DNA of 64,000 bases from contig NC_133536.1 of assembly GCF_048544455.1 (NCBI RefSeq), positions 30,568,152 to 30,632,151 of the forward strand, written 5' to 3'. Positions 29,417 to 42,483 of this stretch are shown one piece after another; positions within the stretch are counted from its first letter, which is position 1; the number at the start of each line of letters is the position of its first letter. The notes below the pieces were generated by a model. The model had not been told where the DNA came from. It did no database searches and saw nothing but the letters and a program-made list of their open reading frames with translations. A program made the translations under genes and the position numbers. This stretch comes from Silene latifolia. Taxonomy: Eukaryota > Streptophyta > Magnoliopsida > Caryophyllales > Caryophyllaceae.

Positions 29417-31927
29417 TGTAGATACCTAGTATCTACTGAGACTCCAACGAACACCCGATGATTATCGGACTACAACATGTTTTGGAATCGCAGCGTTTGA
29501 TTGACAGTTTGTGTACAACTTTACGTCGGAAAACTTAAAACGATTTCGAAAATAAAACATCTCAAAACATTTCTAAAATACCTGGAGTGTTTAATGCACG
29601 ACGACGGGGTCGCGATGATACTAACTAGAGTCAAAACCGACACCGGACCAAAAACCGACTCAAAAATTCAAATCCCGACTCCAACAACGAGTCAAACCGA
29701 GTCAACCACAAAAACAAAATATCTCAAAGCCTTCTATGCTAAGATTTCCCGGATTTATGAATGGTCAAGTACCAAACATATGACTAAAAATCCTAGGATA
29801 GAATAAATCATGATTGCGTTTGTTGTGAAAGCGACAACACAGCTCGAAGACCCGCGATGTGGCTCGCGCCTCTTTGAGCAGCCCAGGTGGCCACGTCACT
29901 CAAAACTCACACAACCACTCATTCTCCTATAAATACCCCTCAAATGCCACCCATTTGAGAGTTATGCGAGGGTCCGCCCCCTCTTTTCTCCGTTAAAATT
30001 TTCGACTCGACTTCTAAAGTCATAATCCGACGCGTATTTACGACCTACCGATCGTAAACACGAGCCTTACACATTGTTTGGTACCGTCATCCTGCATTAA
30101 ATCACTTGACCGACCACTTTGACCACTACACCATCACTAAACTTTTAAAACACTCTTTCACTTACCAAAACGGTTTTAAACCGAGTTTTTTCCGATCAAA
30201 CGAGTTGTTACACTTACGTCGGTCACTCGCCATAACCAAACATGTAAGTATGAGGGTGTAAAAATCCTCTTTAATTATGTTTTCATTTGTTTCATGACTC
30301 TAACATGCTAAAACATGCATAACATGAACCAAAACATGGAATAAATGAGCCAAAACCGATTTTTGGTCAGAGGCAGAAGCCCCTTAGGTCGCCAATAGGC
30401 TCGCGCCTAAATGGGGTACTCAGACCAGAGATCAACCGTGTTTGTTCTCGTCATTTCCCTTAATCCATTTTTCATATTTGTAATCGGTTTTTACCATTCC
30501 AAGTATTTTCGAAACCTTTTTGTTTCATTTCACATGTTTTAACCATAAAACATTTTTCACCCTTGGTTCTTCATACCATGACGGTTAAATCCGTGTTTCG
30601 GTGATAATATTTGGTTAATGACATTTAGAAGGTATTTTAAAGCCTTTTATTTCATTTCTTCACATCTTCAAACAAACATATTAGTCACCAACACAAAATC
30701 ATCCTTGGTTCTACATACCATGCCGGATTTTAACCCGGGTACGATGACGACTATCGACTAATTACATTCAAAATGGACTTAAAACAATTAGTCCATAATC
30801 ATTTTTCAAAACTATTCATGTCAAGTTTGTCAAATCGAACCCGACACCGAATATTATCAAATAATGATGATTATTCGAGTCTAGTTCTTCAAATCAACAA
30901 CTGCGGTCTAAAAGACCCTTTCAAAATCAAGCCGGGTTCAAATACCCATTTTCAACACGTTTTATAACGTTTTCTAAATAGTCAGAACACGGCATACAAC
31001 CGTTGGCTAACCCGCGCCTCAAGCAGGCTCCCCATTTCTCATTTTCAAAACCAGAGGGAGGCCCCTTACACTGCCGGATGGCTCGCGCCTCTTATAGCCG
31101 TCTAGTACAGGGCATGTTCCCTTCCAGCATTAGTCTAGGACGATCCCGACTCCGGCTAACCCGGATATAGCACGGATCAGACGACTATTCGATTATTCAA
31201 AACCACATTTGCAAAATGCCTTACTAAGACAAATGGATCATGTTATGCACCCTAAACCTAATACGGTAAATGGATGTTTAATTTCCGTCTTGCATGCAAA
31301 TCAATCATTAATCCAACTCGACATCTTATACTTGATACTTGGATTAAATCAACCGACTTAGAAAGCTCTCACATGTTAGGTTTAAATCATTGGATGCGCA
31401 TTCATGCATTTAAACCGTTTTATCAACTTTTGCATTCAACCAACCAAGATCGATCAGTAGAGGCCGCTAAACGCGGGCGGGATTGGGTGTCTGATTAAAG
31501 GGCTTCCCAATACGTACCTTCACCTCTTACTCAGAAACTTTGGATAGTGGACGACCTTATCCAGGGCGTACGAGAGTCATTCTAGAGATAGGATGCTAAA
31601 GAGGGGCGATTTCCTTATCTTTAGTACCTATGTCAAACGCTGCTTTGTGCTTCGATTTGACCGAGGTATAAAGTGAAATTCGAACGGGTTCCAGGCATCC
31701 CACAAATGCTTGGTGGCGACTCCGAACATCTCTAATCGTTTCGAGACCCTTACCGAGACGAAACCGACCGATCTAAAACGATCCGGTCGAAAGCATTTTT
31801 ACGCCGCCGAGCATGGATTTCAAAAGACCGCTGCATGTCCACAGATTGGCTTGGCGTACAGGTGGCCCGTGACTACAGATTGGTAGGTGGCCCAAATCCA
31901 CATACCGAGACGTGGCCCATGTCCACC
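29417..31927 (+). repeat. 3' LTR of element 2
   Basis: Matches the 5' LTR over its full length with about 2-3% scattered differences, mostly transitions. The final base is C where the 5' LTR has the expected A (CCACC against CCACA). It is followed by target copy GCAGG and then element 3 gag. Confidence 0.92.
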
Positions 31928-31932
31928 GCAGG
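31928..31932. other. Target-site duplication of element 2, right copy
   Basis: GCAGG, partner of GCAGA at 11,958-11,962. Confidence 0.75.
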
Positions 31933-33048
31933 CTTACAAACCATCGAAGTGCTGGCCCCGTCAATGTGGATCCAAATCCCTTGAACATGCAGGCCTCCTT
32001 TACTTGCCCTACAGTTGTCACTGTCATCATCTTCTGCTTGTACTGGCTCATATGGTGAAAGGGATCTGTCGTGCCATCAAAGAGAGGCATGTTTGGATTT
32101 GTGAATCCCTTTGGCATGGCTGTAACGGATATGGCATCCATAAATGGTGTGTCGGCATAACTGTCAGGTGTCGCCTTCTCAAGTGGAGGTGGCAATCCTG
32201 GGACCCTGCTTAGCATCTCCCTTAACTCCAAATATTATTAGTTATTTATGATTCCTGAGTATGGGGTTCGCCTGTCAGCTACCTGCTGATTCAGTGCGCT
32301 GCCTCATGGTCCAAACTCTTGGAAGGTTCTGATGTGTCGTGGCAGCTAATGGGGTTGAAGTCACGAGTGTTCCCTGCTGCCAGTTCTCCTGCAGGCCGCC
32401 TGTGGACCCTATGCCAGGTGTCTGATTGGTTGCTATGAGATTACCAACAGGGAGGCTACCTGACCGTGCTTCCACATGGCTGACTGGCTGCCAGCTATCT
32501 AGTGTGAGGTATCCCAACCCTCGTGGGGTTATCCTTTCCTCTAATGATACTGTTGTTAGATCCAACCTTCTCACCAGCTCAGCTGGTATCTGTCGAAGCG
32601 GAATCTTGCTGCTTGAGGCCCCCTGCGTTAGATCTACTAATGGAGCCCTACCTTCACCCTCTTTGCTTGCTGATGTGACAGACTGCTGCTTCAGAATGTT
32701 TATCTGTGCCCAGAGTTCCCTGTCTCTTTTCCTTGCTTCAGCTTCAGCTTTCCTCTGGTCTTCTCGCATATTTTCCATGGCCCTTTGAAGGTTTTCTACG
32801 CCAGTGAGCAAGATTTGCGTTGGACTGGGTGGTGGAGTGAGGCCTGAGCTTGTTGTATTTTTGTCTGATCTCGCTTGGGTTGCGGCAACAGGGGTTTCGG
32901 GAGGTAAAGAAGTTTTTGCCGTAGATGTAATTCTTGAGGTGTACCCAGGAGCCTGAGTTGACACCGTTGATGCCGGGTTTTGAGTAGAGTTTGGTGGCAA
33001 CGACGGTTGACTGCTCCTTCACACGGGTTCTGACACTTGCTTATCCAT
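31933..33048 (-). pseudogene. Element 3 gag, upstream half
   Basis: ATG at 33,048 on the minus strand, with an early TGA after nine codons and at least one frame change near 32,250. The N-terminal part is Ser/Thr/Pro/Gln-rich with a coiled-coil stretch (RAMENMREDQRKAEAEARKR). The capsid start shows PNMPLFDGTTDPFHHMSQYK and GPALRWF. It is cut at 31,932 by element 2 and continues at 11,957. It encodes the Gag of a Ty3/gypsy element of a different lineage from elements 1 and 2; I cannot name the lineage from Gag alone. Confidence 0.8.
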
Positions 33049-33084
33049 TGTGTATTTGAATTATCAACGATTGACGACCACAAT

Positions 33085-33102
33085 GCCCCACTGTGGGCGC
33101 CA
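33085..33102 (-). promoter_or_regulatory. Primer binding site of element 3
   Basis: TGGCGCCCACAGTGGGGC read on the minus strand, a few nt inside the LTR. TGGCGCC starts are common in plant Ty3/gypsy primer sites. Confidence 0.65.
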
Positions 33103-33105
33103 ATT

Positions 33106-33747
33106 TGTTTAGGTGATTTTTACTAAGTTAATTGTATTAGGTCAATGCGGTCTTACTCGTTTGGATGCTTGATTGGTTATTTGTGTTTGATATTTAAATA
33201 AGGAAATAAAGTACGAAATAGGAATTGACACGTAAGATTTGGTGACGCGGAAAACCCAATGTGGGAACAACCGCGGGAGGGACGGTACCCTGCCAAATAT
33301 TGCACTAGCTTCGAATGAGAGGATGATTACAATTGAGACGGAATGTAAATTTAGCTAGCACAATGTATTATGCGTGATTTTGAATGCCCTTCTTTGATTA
33401 TTTCCTTGGCTATTTATAGGGTAAGAACCCTAGATGTATCCTACCATGTTTATGGAAAGGAATATAACTTCCATAACAACTCTTTCCATAACGCGCCATC
33501 TCCCTCCATTCTCCCTGATCTCCCTGACTTCTCCCTGACTTCTCCCTAAACTCTTTCCAAAACGCGGGTGCTTCATTCCAGCGGGCTTTGCTTTTCTTTG
33601 TACGCTCCCTGTCCCATTTTCTCTTTAGCGGATCTTCCTCCACCCGTGGACTCCCCTTCTCTTATTCCTCCTTCATGGCCCATTTTCTTAATTACTTATC
33701 AAGTGGGCTTACCTCATTAGGTCATTATGCAAATTTTGACCCAAACA
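33106..33747 (-). repeat. 5' LTR of element 3
   Basis: On the minus strand it begins TGTTTGGGTC (33,747) and ends CCTAAACA (33,106), 642 bp, with TGTTT...AAACA ends. A TATA box (CCCTATAAATAGCC) lies at about 33,420-33,407. The second LTR is not in the window. Confidence 0.78.

Positions 33748-35336
<1,589 letters not shown>

Positions 35337-35405
<69 letters not shown>
35337..35405. repeat. (TA)n array
   Basis: Right-hand flank of the 1.13-kb element. Confidence 0.97.
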
Positions 35406-35409
<4 letters not shown>

Positions 35410-35960
35410 ATTTAAATCAATCGAAATAATTATGGAATATTATGTCTTTTGGAAATCTAGCTTGATTTATTTACCTTTTAATAGTTTTCAAAATATAAAT
35501 GTTAAATAATACAACTAATTGGGGCCAAATTTGGCGTCAAATTGGGTATTCTGTCTGACATATGAAAAAGTGCGTAAGGTAAAGAAGATAGATAAGCTCG
35601 ACTTACTAGCGAGAGAACTTGATTAACATTCCATGCCAGTAAATACTTTACATTTGCTTTATTTTATTTTGTGAGGGGAAAATAAAGTAAGTGTGAACTA
35701 TTGACAGGGAAAAATGGAGTACTATAATAAAATTGCATAGATTTTTAATTTAATGTAAAATTCTATGATGGTATGTCTATTTTAAGGAAAATATCCATAA
35801 TCTGGTGTTTTCTAGATTTATATTCCAACCAAAACTATATATAATATTTACATTGAAATCCCTTGGTCAGGTCTATTCCACAGCGCGATCAATTAAAAAT
35901 TATAAGTATAATTAATTTGTATAGATTTATTTTGTTACATTGAAATTCATTAGTTTTCGG

Positions 35961-35962
<2 letters not shown>
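35406..35962. other. AT-rich spacer, nothing recognised
   Basis: Between two TA-array-flanked elements. No supported feature. Confidence 0.5.

Positions 35963-36010
<48 letters not shown>
35963..36010. repeat. (TA)n array
   Basis: Left-hand flank of the 5.06-kb element. Confidence 0.97.
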
Positions 36011-36014
<4 letters not shown>

Positions 36015-39000
36015 CAGGATCCTGTGCGAACTAAGTTACGGTGCGAACCGTACAAACTCATTCTCCACCCTTGGATCAAATAAATCTAAGGCTAATATTG
36101 AACCTCATCATCACTCATACCCTTGTTCCATCTCCAAACATAATCCCCAATCGCTACCCCGTCACTTCCTCACTCTATCAGACACCAATACATATCCTCC
36201 CCCGTCATCCACCAAAATGTCGCCGGAGTTCCGTCCTTAACGTCGCCGGCGCATCACCCCAAATTTATCGTCGGGGGCGCATCAGTAGACCTAATCGCAC
36301 CCTCTTCAGCCTTATTCATATTCAGTAGACCACCACCACCACCATACTAACGTCGGAGCTCCGGTATCATTTTTGTCGGCGAAGCACCATTACTCCTCCA
36401 TCAAATATCGCTCTATCCAAAGTCTCCGTTTTCTCTATACTAGGTATACACTTTGGTTCTTTTCCATTTCTTCTGTTTCCTTGTTGTTTTCAATCAATTT
36501 TCAAAAGTGAAATATACACTTTTGGGCAAATATGTTGGTCGGAGGCGATGAGGCTTGGGTGTAATGTTAGTTCAGAGGTGTGGTGGTAACCCGGTGGCTT
36601 CAGTGGGTTTGGGTGGTGCCGTGGTGAGCTTAGCGGATCATAGTGGAGCGGTGGATACACAAAATACCTACCCGGATACACATGATATTTCGACTAGATA
36701 CACATCGATTTGTGTATCCAAAAGTAATACCATGTGTATCCGGTAATAATACCATGTGTATTCGACACCATTGTGGGTAAATATACATCTATGGAAACAT
36801 TGGATAAAGCTTGAAGACTATTGATGCCGAGTTTATGTATTTTTGAGAGTAGAGAACCTTGACCTTTGATTTAAGCCTTCTTAATCTCCTCCATAATAAA
36901 TCAGACCTACCTTTAGTTGGTACAACATTCCTTGTTTGAATTGAAGTGTTTCAGATAGTTGTTTGTTGAATGGAAAAAAGTACATATTTTATTAATATAG
37001 CCTTATTTTAAAATTATTATGAGACAGACCCATATTGGATTCATCGCTTCATTTCAGTTTTTAAACCTTTCGTATATGGATGTAATTTGTTAGTTGATTG
37101 ACGTGTCTCGTAAATTAAGTACCCACTTACTGCCACAGTCAGCTTCCGTTCCTCATCGGAACGTATTTTTAGACATAATTTTTGTGGATGAATCAATGAT
37201 TCCACTGGCATTACGCATTCTTATTCTAGTTGTCATTTGTTTATTGATATGGCCTGCATTGGAAGGTAAAAATATTGTAGTACAATTTATTGTTGCATAA
37301 TATATGTATGGCATGCTAGAATGCTAGATACAATTTATTGTTGCATAATATATGTATAGCATGGTAAGCATAGAATTTGGTTGCTACCAGCCTACTATTT
37401 GATAACTGATGTATTTAACCCTGATGTGGAACTAGGAGCTATGTTACCTTGGACTCAGGCATCGTTGTCGGACATGGATATACATTGCAGTGTTAGGATT
37501 GGCTTTACCCATGTTATATTGATCACTAGTGAGAGTGCGAGACCCATAACTGGAGAGAGGTGAGATAGACTGCTGGTCGAGTTCAGTATATTATTTGTCC
37601 TATCTTTTTACTCGTGCCTTGTGCCTGATCTTCTTACAATCTATGTAGTACGACAATGCTAAATTTCAGGTAGTTTTATAGGTCAATTGATGCATTCCTC
37701 TTTTACAAAGGTAGGTTTAGGAATGATCTATATTGATCTCCACAGTTGCTGCGACTTTGTCCCTAGTTCCAGCCCCTGGCGAAGTCTAAAGTTGCACTAT
37801 CTCATGACATGATGCTCTATTGTTTTGTTATAGGTTAAAAAGTTCCACGACGGCCAAGCCATCCTGAGTGAGTTAGAGCAGAGATGAAGTTCGAACTACT
37901 CCGAACATATTTCATTTTATCTGCATTCTAGAGTGTTTAGTTTTGGGGCTTCAGCTTAAGCTTGAGTGTTTTACAGCAACTCCATGCCCCTAAATTTGAG
38001 ATTCTTGGATAAGAATATTTGAACACTGAAATTTTGTTTGCTTCTGTTTTCAATTAAGCCTCAGAAATGCAGAGTTTTTATTGGCATGGAATAGAGCAAA
38101 ATGGTTTAACCTAGATATAATCCCCATTCGTTACAATTGCTCGCTTCAGTTTTCTAGCATGTTAGAATGCTGGATACACTCTTATACCTTGCTAAATACA
38201 CATCTATGGCATGCTAGAATTCTATATACACTCCTTTAGATTTCTAGATACACTCATTTACCTTGCTAGATACACTTATTTACCTTGCTAGATACTTATC
38301 TCTAGAATGCTAGATACACTTCTTTAGAATGCTAGATACAAACATTTAGTTTGATTATAGTCCTCTCTTTACTTCCTTTGTTTTAATCTTTTGTTTTCTC
38401 TTTACTTACTTTCATGCTGCTCTGTTCTTATTCTCAATACCTTTGTTATTTGGTTGTGTCAAATTACCATGGTCTTTTCTTAGCTTTATGGTGTATGAAA
38501 TGTAGCTCACCTTCCTCTGCTTTATTTCATTTTTCTCAGTGCATTGAAATAAGCCAAACTCCACTGAGATTCATGGTCGTTGATGAATGCTGACATGAAT
38601 TCAGAAGGATAAGTTCAAGTACCATTTTCAACTTTTTCAACAACCTGCTCCTTCAAACCAGAAGGAATGGGTCACTGCTACCAAGAACGTCACGCAGGAT
38701 CATTATGTAGGTCAGCCATGACCTGTGCTGTAACATTCAGCATTCAAGGGCGAATTTCAGATGGCACAACTCCTGCGTTAGGATGAAAAAAGAGGCCTAC
38801 CCTATACCAAATTAAAGGTAAAGGAGCTATCTATCACCTCCAAAAAAAATTAACCCAAGGTGGTGTGTGGTTTGGGAGCTATGAACAGTTTAGTGCTGAC
38901 AGGTCTAGTTTGTCGCGACTGAGGCATGAAATCGTATGAGTCTTTGAAGGCTTACTGGGCAAAATCTACTCGGTGAAGCTCAACCATTCCAACTCCATGA

Positions 39001-41067
39001 GAAAGATGACATTCTCAAGATTTTATACATATAAAGAACACAAATTTTAACCATTTGAAACTCTAGATATGAGCATTTGAAGTTGGCCCAATTCTGATGA
39101 GATATCAAGAACAATTCAAATCTCCTGAACTTGATTCATTAGCTTGCTTGGAAACTTGGATGCCTTAGTCATTGAATAGGAATGGCCTGTGCTATAACAT
39201 TCAGCATTCAAGGGCGAAACTATGTTTATGATTTGAAGCTTGCATTGTGACATTGTGTTGGGATCTCAGGTGTGGGGACCTCGGCGAGCTAAATCCTTGT
39301 AGCTTATTGTATCCTAGAGACTGGCAAGTAGCGTATGAAAGTTGTTTTCTTGTCCTTAGTAATGCATGTGATTTGTTCTTATGATATGCATTGCGAGTCT
39401 GGGAGCAACCCTCGCTGTAGCTTGTCGATTCTAAGGTTTGATATGCAAGATTAGGAACTTGCCATTAACTTGATCATATCAGGAATCATCATACATTGGA
39501 AATTATCTGTCTTCAAATTGGCTACATTTGTTTTTGTCATTGTCATTATTATGTTACTCATCTTATTGCTGCAACCCTTCAAAGTTCAGGCCATTTTGAA
39601 GTAGAAATGGAATTGTTCCGATATTGATATTGAAAAAACTGTCATTTACTCATTTCTGCTGAGCTTTGGGGACAAATAATATCTACAGCTTCGTGAACTC
39701 GACTTAAATTGTCTACAGGTTTTATAGTTGTAGGGAGGAAATCTTTCCCCAGCATTCATTTTCTGAGTACTCGGCGGAAGGTTACAATTCAGTATTGTCA
39801 ATTTCGGATGATGATGTATGGCACTTTACTGTCAGTTTGTAAATTTTGATCTGCGAACTTCTAAAAATTTCATTCCAACACCCCCCTCTTAGAAAAGAAA
39901 TTAATCGAGAATTTGTGTATCTAGTAGTAATACTATGTGTATCCGGAGGGAGTAACGTGTGTATCTAAGATACCCATAATACTACCCTCGGATACACATT
40001 GATATAACTACCAGAAACACATGGTATTACTATTAGATACACAAATCGATTTGTGTATCGAACAGTATTATCATGTGTATTCGGGATAGAATTTTCTGTA
40101 TCCACGGTTTAAATATCAACTACGACCACCAAACTCAGGAAATAAGTTACCATCCAAAGAGAGCCCTCAGTAATGGCAAAACCAGAGTAAAAAAACATAG
40201 TCAAAAAGGAACTCAGAGACTTCAGCAACAACTCCATTTCCATACTTAGTACCATAATTAATTAATTATTGACCAAATGATACATTAGATTAGTTTCAAT
40301 TTAAACAAAATCACCATTTATTCAAATTTCAATTCATAGAATATGAGTACCCTCCTCTAGATACGCATGTTAATCCCTCCAAATACCCATATGAGTACCC
40401 TAGATACACAACTCGATTTTGTGTGTCTAACAATATTCATATGTGTACCCGGAGCCATATTTAGTGTATCGAGTTATCCACTCCAAAAACTGAACCACTA
40501 CACCACTCTAACCACCTGCAACCACCGCTGAGGCTCAAAGGAGCACCACCTTGTCGGCCCCACAATCGCAGACTTACTGCCGGCAATCTCATACTGCTAT
40601 CTCCTTCCTCGCGCCACCAAACACTCCCCAACACCATATTCAATCAGTACCTGACGTCGCCATACCCACCGATTGGTACCTGTCGTTGCCACACCCACCG
40701 ATGGGGGATGAAAACTCAAGGACGGAGATCTGGTGATGAGCAAGGGAGAGGAAAAAAAAAACAGAAAGTATAGTCGGAAGTGGGAGAGAAAACGACCTTA
40801 ACAAAGGAGATCGCTGGATTTGATGATGACAACGGAGATGGCCGAAATCGTCCGGCGCCGGAGGAGGTGCTGGCGGGGGTCGGTTGGTATGGGGATGAGA
40901 ATGAAGTTATGGATGAGTGAGAATGGCGTTGGGATTACAGGGTTTGAATGGTGGGTGCTTTAGTCGTTGAGGTTTTGTAAGGTGGACTGTTAATATATGC
41001 TTCAATTGACACGTATTAAATTAGTTCGTACGGTTCGCACCGTAACTCAGTTCGTACTTGAACCCGC

Positions 41068-41070
<3 letters not shown>
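36011..41070. mobile_element. TA-array-flanked DNA element, 5.06 kb
   Basis: The ends are inverted repeats: left TGCGAACTAAGTTACGGTGC then GAACCGTACAAACT; right the reverse complement with a few changes. Both flanks are (TA)n. The left tip GAATCAGGATC resembles the tips of the 1.13-kb element, so they may belong to one superfamily. GATACAC/GTGTATC subterminal repeats lie at about 36,650-36,760 and 39,910-40,470. A 27-bp segment is duplicated at about 38,735 and 39,190. No transposase is recognisable; the small frames (for example 37,094-37,300) have no identifiable relatives. Non-autonomous, possibly with captured host sequence. Confidence 0.7.
38160..38350. repeat. Degenerate GCTAGATACAC minisatellite
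   Basis: About eight copies of (T)GCTAGATACACT(C/T) at irregular spacing of 20-30 bp, inside the 5.06-kb element. Confidence 0.75.

Positions 41071-41150
<80 letters not shown>
41071..41150. repeat. (TA)n array
   Basis: About 40 TA units at the right-hand flank of the 5.06-kb element. Confidence 0.97.
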
Positions 41151-41153
<3 letters not shown>

Positions 41154-42027
41154 TTGATTGATTGAAAAAAAAAACTATTTAGAGTTAGAATTAGCCTTAA
41201 CTATTATGATTTATTATTATTAATAATTTAAGGTACTAAGATAAGTACTTTATGTTTTCCATTCAATTATTGACATTATCTGTCCTTATTTTGTTAATAA
41301 ATAATGATCGAAACGAAAAAAGAATAAAATAAAATTGCATCATAATATTGGATGATGCTACCTACTATTATCGGACTCTCCTTTAAACTTAAATAATTAC
41401 TTCATTTTTATTTTGTCCGTATAATTAAAAGTCGGTTTTTATATTACTCTAAGCTTACATATGTAAACTTTCAACTCTCAAAAACTCCAAGTAAGGACTA
41501 ACTTAAAATAGGTAGACAATCAAAAGCAATTAAGAGCATTATTATAATGCAATAGCTACTTTACAAAATAATACATATCTATGTACGTGGTATACATTAT
41601 TCCGTGTTTTCGAATTTCGATAGAGTGAGCAAAATTCGGTAGGATTAGACTTTATTAGAGAGTTTAAACATAATATGCGACCAACATGCCAAGATAATTA
41701 CTTCCTTTTACAATAGTATGTCGTCCAAATATATAAGTTATTCACCTCCTTTGCTTTACAATTCGGGCGTCTTATTCATTGAAGAGCTAATTTTGTATAA
41801 GGCGATTTTATAATAATACAGTTATAAAACGGATCCGAACATTAAAAAATTCTATTTTACAATAATTTTGTGTGAAACGCCTCACACAAATATTTTACCT
41901 TCATTGAAACATTAACAAAATAACATTCTTGAATTTTATTTAGGTGACTTTTGGCTTTTTATTAGTGGTAAGAATTTCAAGTGACATAGATACATTTTTG
42001 TCAATAGAAACCTTGTACAAAGTAATA
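41151..42027. other. AT-rich region, nothing recognised
   Basis: No coding frame or repeat that I can support. Confidence 0.45.
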
Positions 42028-42221
42028 CTCCTTTCCTTCCGGTTATTTATTTACCAATTTTATTTTAGGGTGTCATTTATTCATTTAATTTTCTATATTA
42101 GGAAGGTTTTTTATAGGTTATTTGATCACACATATGCATTATGGTCTACTTGTTATTCACTAACAATCAACGCAAATGATCTCCTCTCCAATCAAAGGTA
42201 AACAAATGACCAGGGCGAAGG
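42028..42221. mobile_element. Stowaway-like MITE (diverged)
   Basis: The left end CTCCTTTCCTTCCGGTTATT is mirrored by the right end GGTAAACAAATGACCAGGGC. TA lies on each side (42,026-42,027 and 42,222-42,223). The CTCCxTCCxTTCCGGTTATTT pattern is that of Stowaway elements. Confidence 0.5.
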
Positions 42222-42483
42222 TACCTTATAAGAAGGAAAATTTACCCGTCGTTCGATCCTGAGAAAAATTAAAGAGAATGATTAGGAAATTTTCCAAATA
42301 GACAGATATTATTATTCAGGACGTGGATATAATATGAAAAATAAAGCGAAGAAAAATCGGTGAAAGAAACAATAAATACTCCATACTATACAATAATTTA
42401 ATGTCTCATATGCCGTACCCTATTTCCAAATAAAAATTTATATCTGAGAATTTGCCGAGGCAAGGAAAAAAATACTAATATAA

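Larger units (their letters stand above)
11963..31927 (+). mobile_element. Element 2: complete 20-kb Tat-type Ty3/gypsy retrotransposon
   Basis: The element is 19,965 bp. Parts in order: 5' LTR 11,963-14,472; primer site 14,476-14,493; leader; gag (16,022-17,029); protease, reverse transcriptase, RNase H, second archaeal-type RNase H and integrase (17,047-22,664); two paired hairpins; antisense gene A (24,926-23,481); remnant of antisense gene B (27,286-26,264); 70-bp and 129-bp tandem arrays; polypurine tract; 3' LTR 29,417-31,927. The second RNase H after the first marks the Tat lineage. By eye the LTRs differ at about 2-3% of positions, so insertion is recent but not new. About ten pol lesions make it non-autonomous. 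It interrupts the gag of element 3. Confidence 0.92.

Noticed and set aside
37094-37300. Membrane protein gene in the 5.06-kb element
   Set aside because: A hydrophobic 68-codon frame with no family match and no supporting context.
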